Origin: an uncultured Clostridia bacterium
GTDB lineage: Bacteria > Bacillota > Clostridia > Oscillospirales > Oscillospiraceae
DNA: 40,525 nucleotides
Reading direction: 5' to 3'
Assembly (NCBI GenBank): GCA_947307255.1
Contig: CAMZIO010000015.1
Location: 1 to 40,525, forward strand
The translations under genes and the position numbers were made by a program. Of the stretch, positions 39,700-40,525 are shown piece by piece (the first letter of the stretch is position 1; the number at the start of each line of letters is the position of its first letter). The notes below the pieces were generated by a model. The model did not search any database. It saw nothing but the letters and a program-made list of their open reading frames with translations, and was not told where the DNA came from.

Positions 39700-40473
39700 A
39701 TGTGCGAATTCAACGCAAAACAGCAACTTCCCGGTCTTTTGGACTGGATGCGCGCGCAGATGAAAAATTGCGGCGGCAAGACCGCCGTGGTCGGCATTTC
39801 CGGCGGAAAGGACTCCAGCGTGATTGCCGCGCTGTGTGTCGAGGCTTACGGGCGCGAGAACGTCGTCGGCGTGCTGATGCCGGACGGCGTCCAGCCGGAT
39901 ATTGATTACAGCAACGGCCTGGTCGAGGTGTTGGGTATCCGGCATTACACCTTTAATATCCACGCCGCCACCGCCGGCGTACTGGACGAAATGCGCAACG
40001 TCGGCATCGAGGCCAGCCGCCAGACGACGGTCAATCTTCCCTCCCGCATCCGCATGGCGACGCTCTACGCCATCGCCCAGAGCGTGGAGGGCGGCATCGT
40101 GATCAACACCTCCAACCTCTCGGAGGACTGGGTGGGCTACTGCACGATCTACGGCGACAGCGCCGGCGCGTTCTCACCCATCGGTATGTACACGACGGAG
40201 GAGGTCATCGCCATTGGGGCCGAGCTGGGCCTGCCGGAGCGGTTTCTCATCAAGCCGCCGTCCGACGGGCTGACGGGCCTGACCGACGAGGACAACCTCG
40301 GCTTCACCTATCACGCGGTGAACGAGTACATCCGCAAGGGCGTCTGCGACCCCGCGGTCAAGGAGCAGATCGACCGCAAGCACCGCATCAGCCGCTTCAA
40401 GTTCCAGACCATCCCGGTCTATCACAACGGCCTGCCCATGGTCATCGAAGACGGCACGGACTTTTACAAGTAA
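39700..40473 (+). CDS. nadE: NadE, ammonia-dependent NAD+ synthetase
   Basis: Amidates nicotinate adenine dinucleotide to NAD+. The 257-residue protein has the ATP pyrophosphatase loop VVGISGGKDSSVIAALC near residue 28, TVNLPSRIRMATLYAIAQ near 108, TSNLSEDWVGYCTIYGD near 137 and PSDGLTGLTDEDNLGFTY near 187. There is no glutaminase domain, so free ammonia is the expected donor. The usual Lys/Arg of the (K/R)YGD block is Ile, and an Asp that follows it in many NadE proteins is Ala (AGAFSP); function is still likely. Start at 39700 follows GAGGAGG. The 52 bases after it contain a CCCC/GGGG stretch and the start of a possible hairpin cut by the window end. Confidence 0.93.
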   Translation: MCEFNAKQQLPGLLDWMRAQMKNCGGKTAVVGISGGKDSSVIAALCVEAYGRENVVGVLMPDGVQPDIDYSNGLVEVLGIRHYTFNIHAATAGVLDEMRNVGIEASRQTTVNLPSRIRMATLYAIAQSVEGGIVINTSNLSEDWVGYCTIYGDSAGAFSPIGMYTTEEVIAIGAELGLPERFLIKPPSDGLTGLTDEDNLGFTYHAVNEYIRKGVCDPAVKEQIDRKHRISRFKFQTIPVYHNGLPMVIEDGTDFYK

Positions 40474-40525
40474 AATTTCTTCAGAAGCAGGTACTGCCCC
40501 CCTTGCATGGGGTGGGTCCGGGAGG

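Overview
The window is a gene-dense, GC-rich chromosomal segment from an endospore-forming member of the Firmicutes, most likely a Clostridia/Oscillospiraceae-type bacterium. The reasons are a germination protease (gpr), a T-box leader on a dimeric-type glyQS, AGGAGG-like ribosome binding sites, sigma-A promoters, Soj/Spo0J-type parAB with parS sites, and an anaerobic-type cobalamin pathway. I could not confirm the genus. No phage, IS element, CRISPR array, tRNA or rRNA was seen.

Positions 1-12,660 (minus strand) hold one long cobalamin operon. It starts at a cobalamin riboswitch and a terminator, followed by a lipoprotein-type cobaltochelatase CbiK, a lipoprotein with two NEAT-like repeats, and a BtuFCD-type ABC importer whose ATPase carries a cysteine-rich tail. 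Then come cbiD, a decayed stub of cbiL, cbiF, cbiG, cbiH, cbiJ, a fused cbiET, cbiA and the first codons of cobT, which runs off the window. Most junctions are 4-11 bp overlaps. The cbiL stub means that precorrin-2 C20-methylation is not encoded by an intact gene here; cbiC is also absent from the stretch seen.

Positions 12,678-14,616 (minus) carry a DnaC-like helicase loader and a DnaD-domain replication protein. They diverge from a plus-strand run (14,779-33,863): zapA, a U32 peptidase, maf, mreC, mreD, a class B PBP and a GH13 glucosidase. Next come parA and parB with parS sites on both sides, a membrane coiled-coil protein, serS, mscL, rsmG, a MinD-like ATPase without minC or minE, a divergent methylglyoxal synthase homologue lacking the usual catalytic residues, aspS, a NagZ-like lipoprotein and a trans-editing AlaX protein. 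This run combines cell-shape, division, chromosome-segregation and translation genes. mreB, minC, minE and rodA, often found in such clusters, are missing.

Positions 34,116-38,566 (minus) hold nhaC (with a 16-bp tandem repeat in its leader), glyQS behind a T-box, a small unknown gene and rpsT with a TTG start. Positions 38,750-40,473 (plus) hold gpr and nadE.

The most notable points are the decayed cbiL stub, the MgsA homologue without its catalytic Asp and His, the riboswitch-controlled surface cobalt/tetrapyrrole module with the ATPase-Cys-rich fusion, a possible 64-codon ORF between the B12 aptamer and its terminator, and the tandem repeat at the nhaC transcription start.
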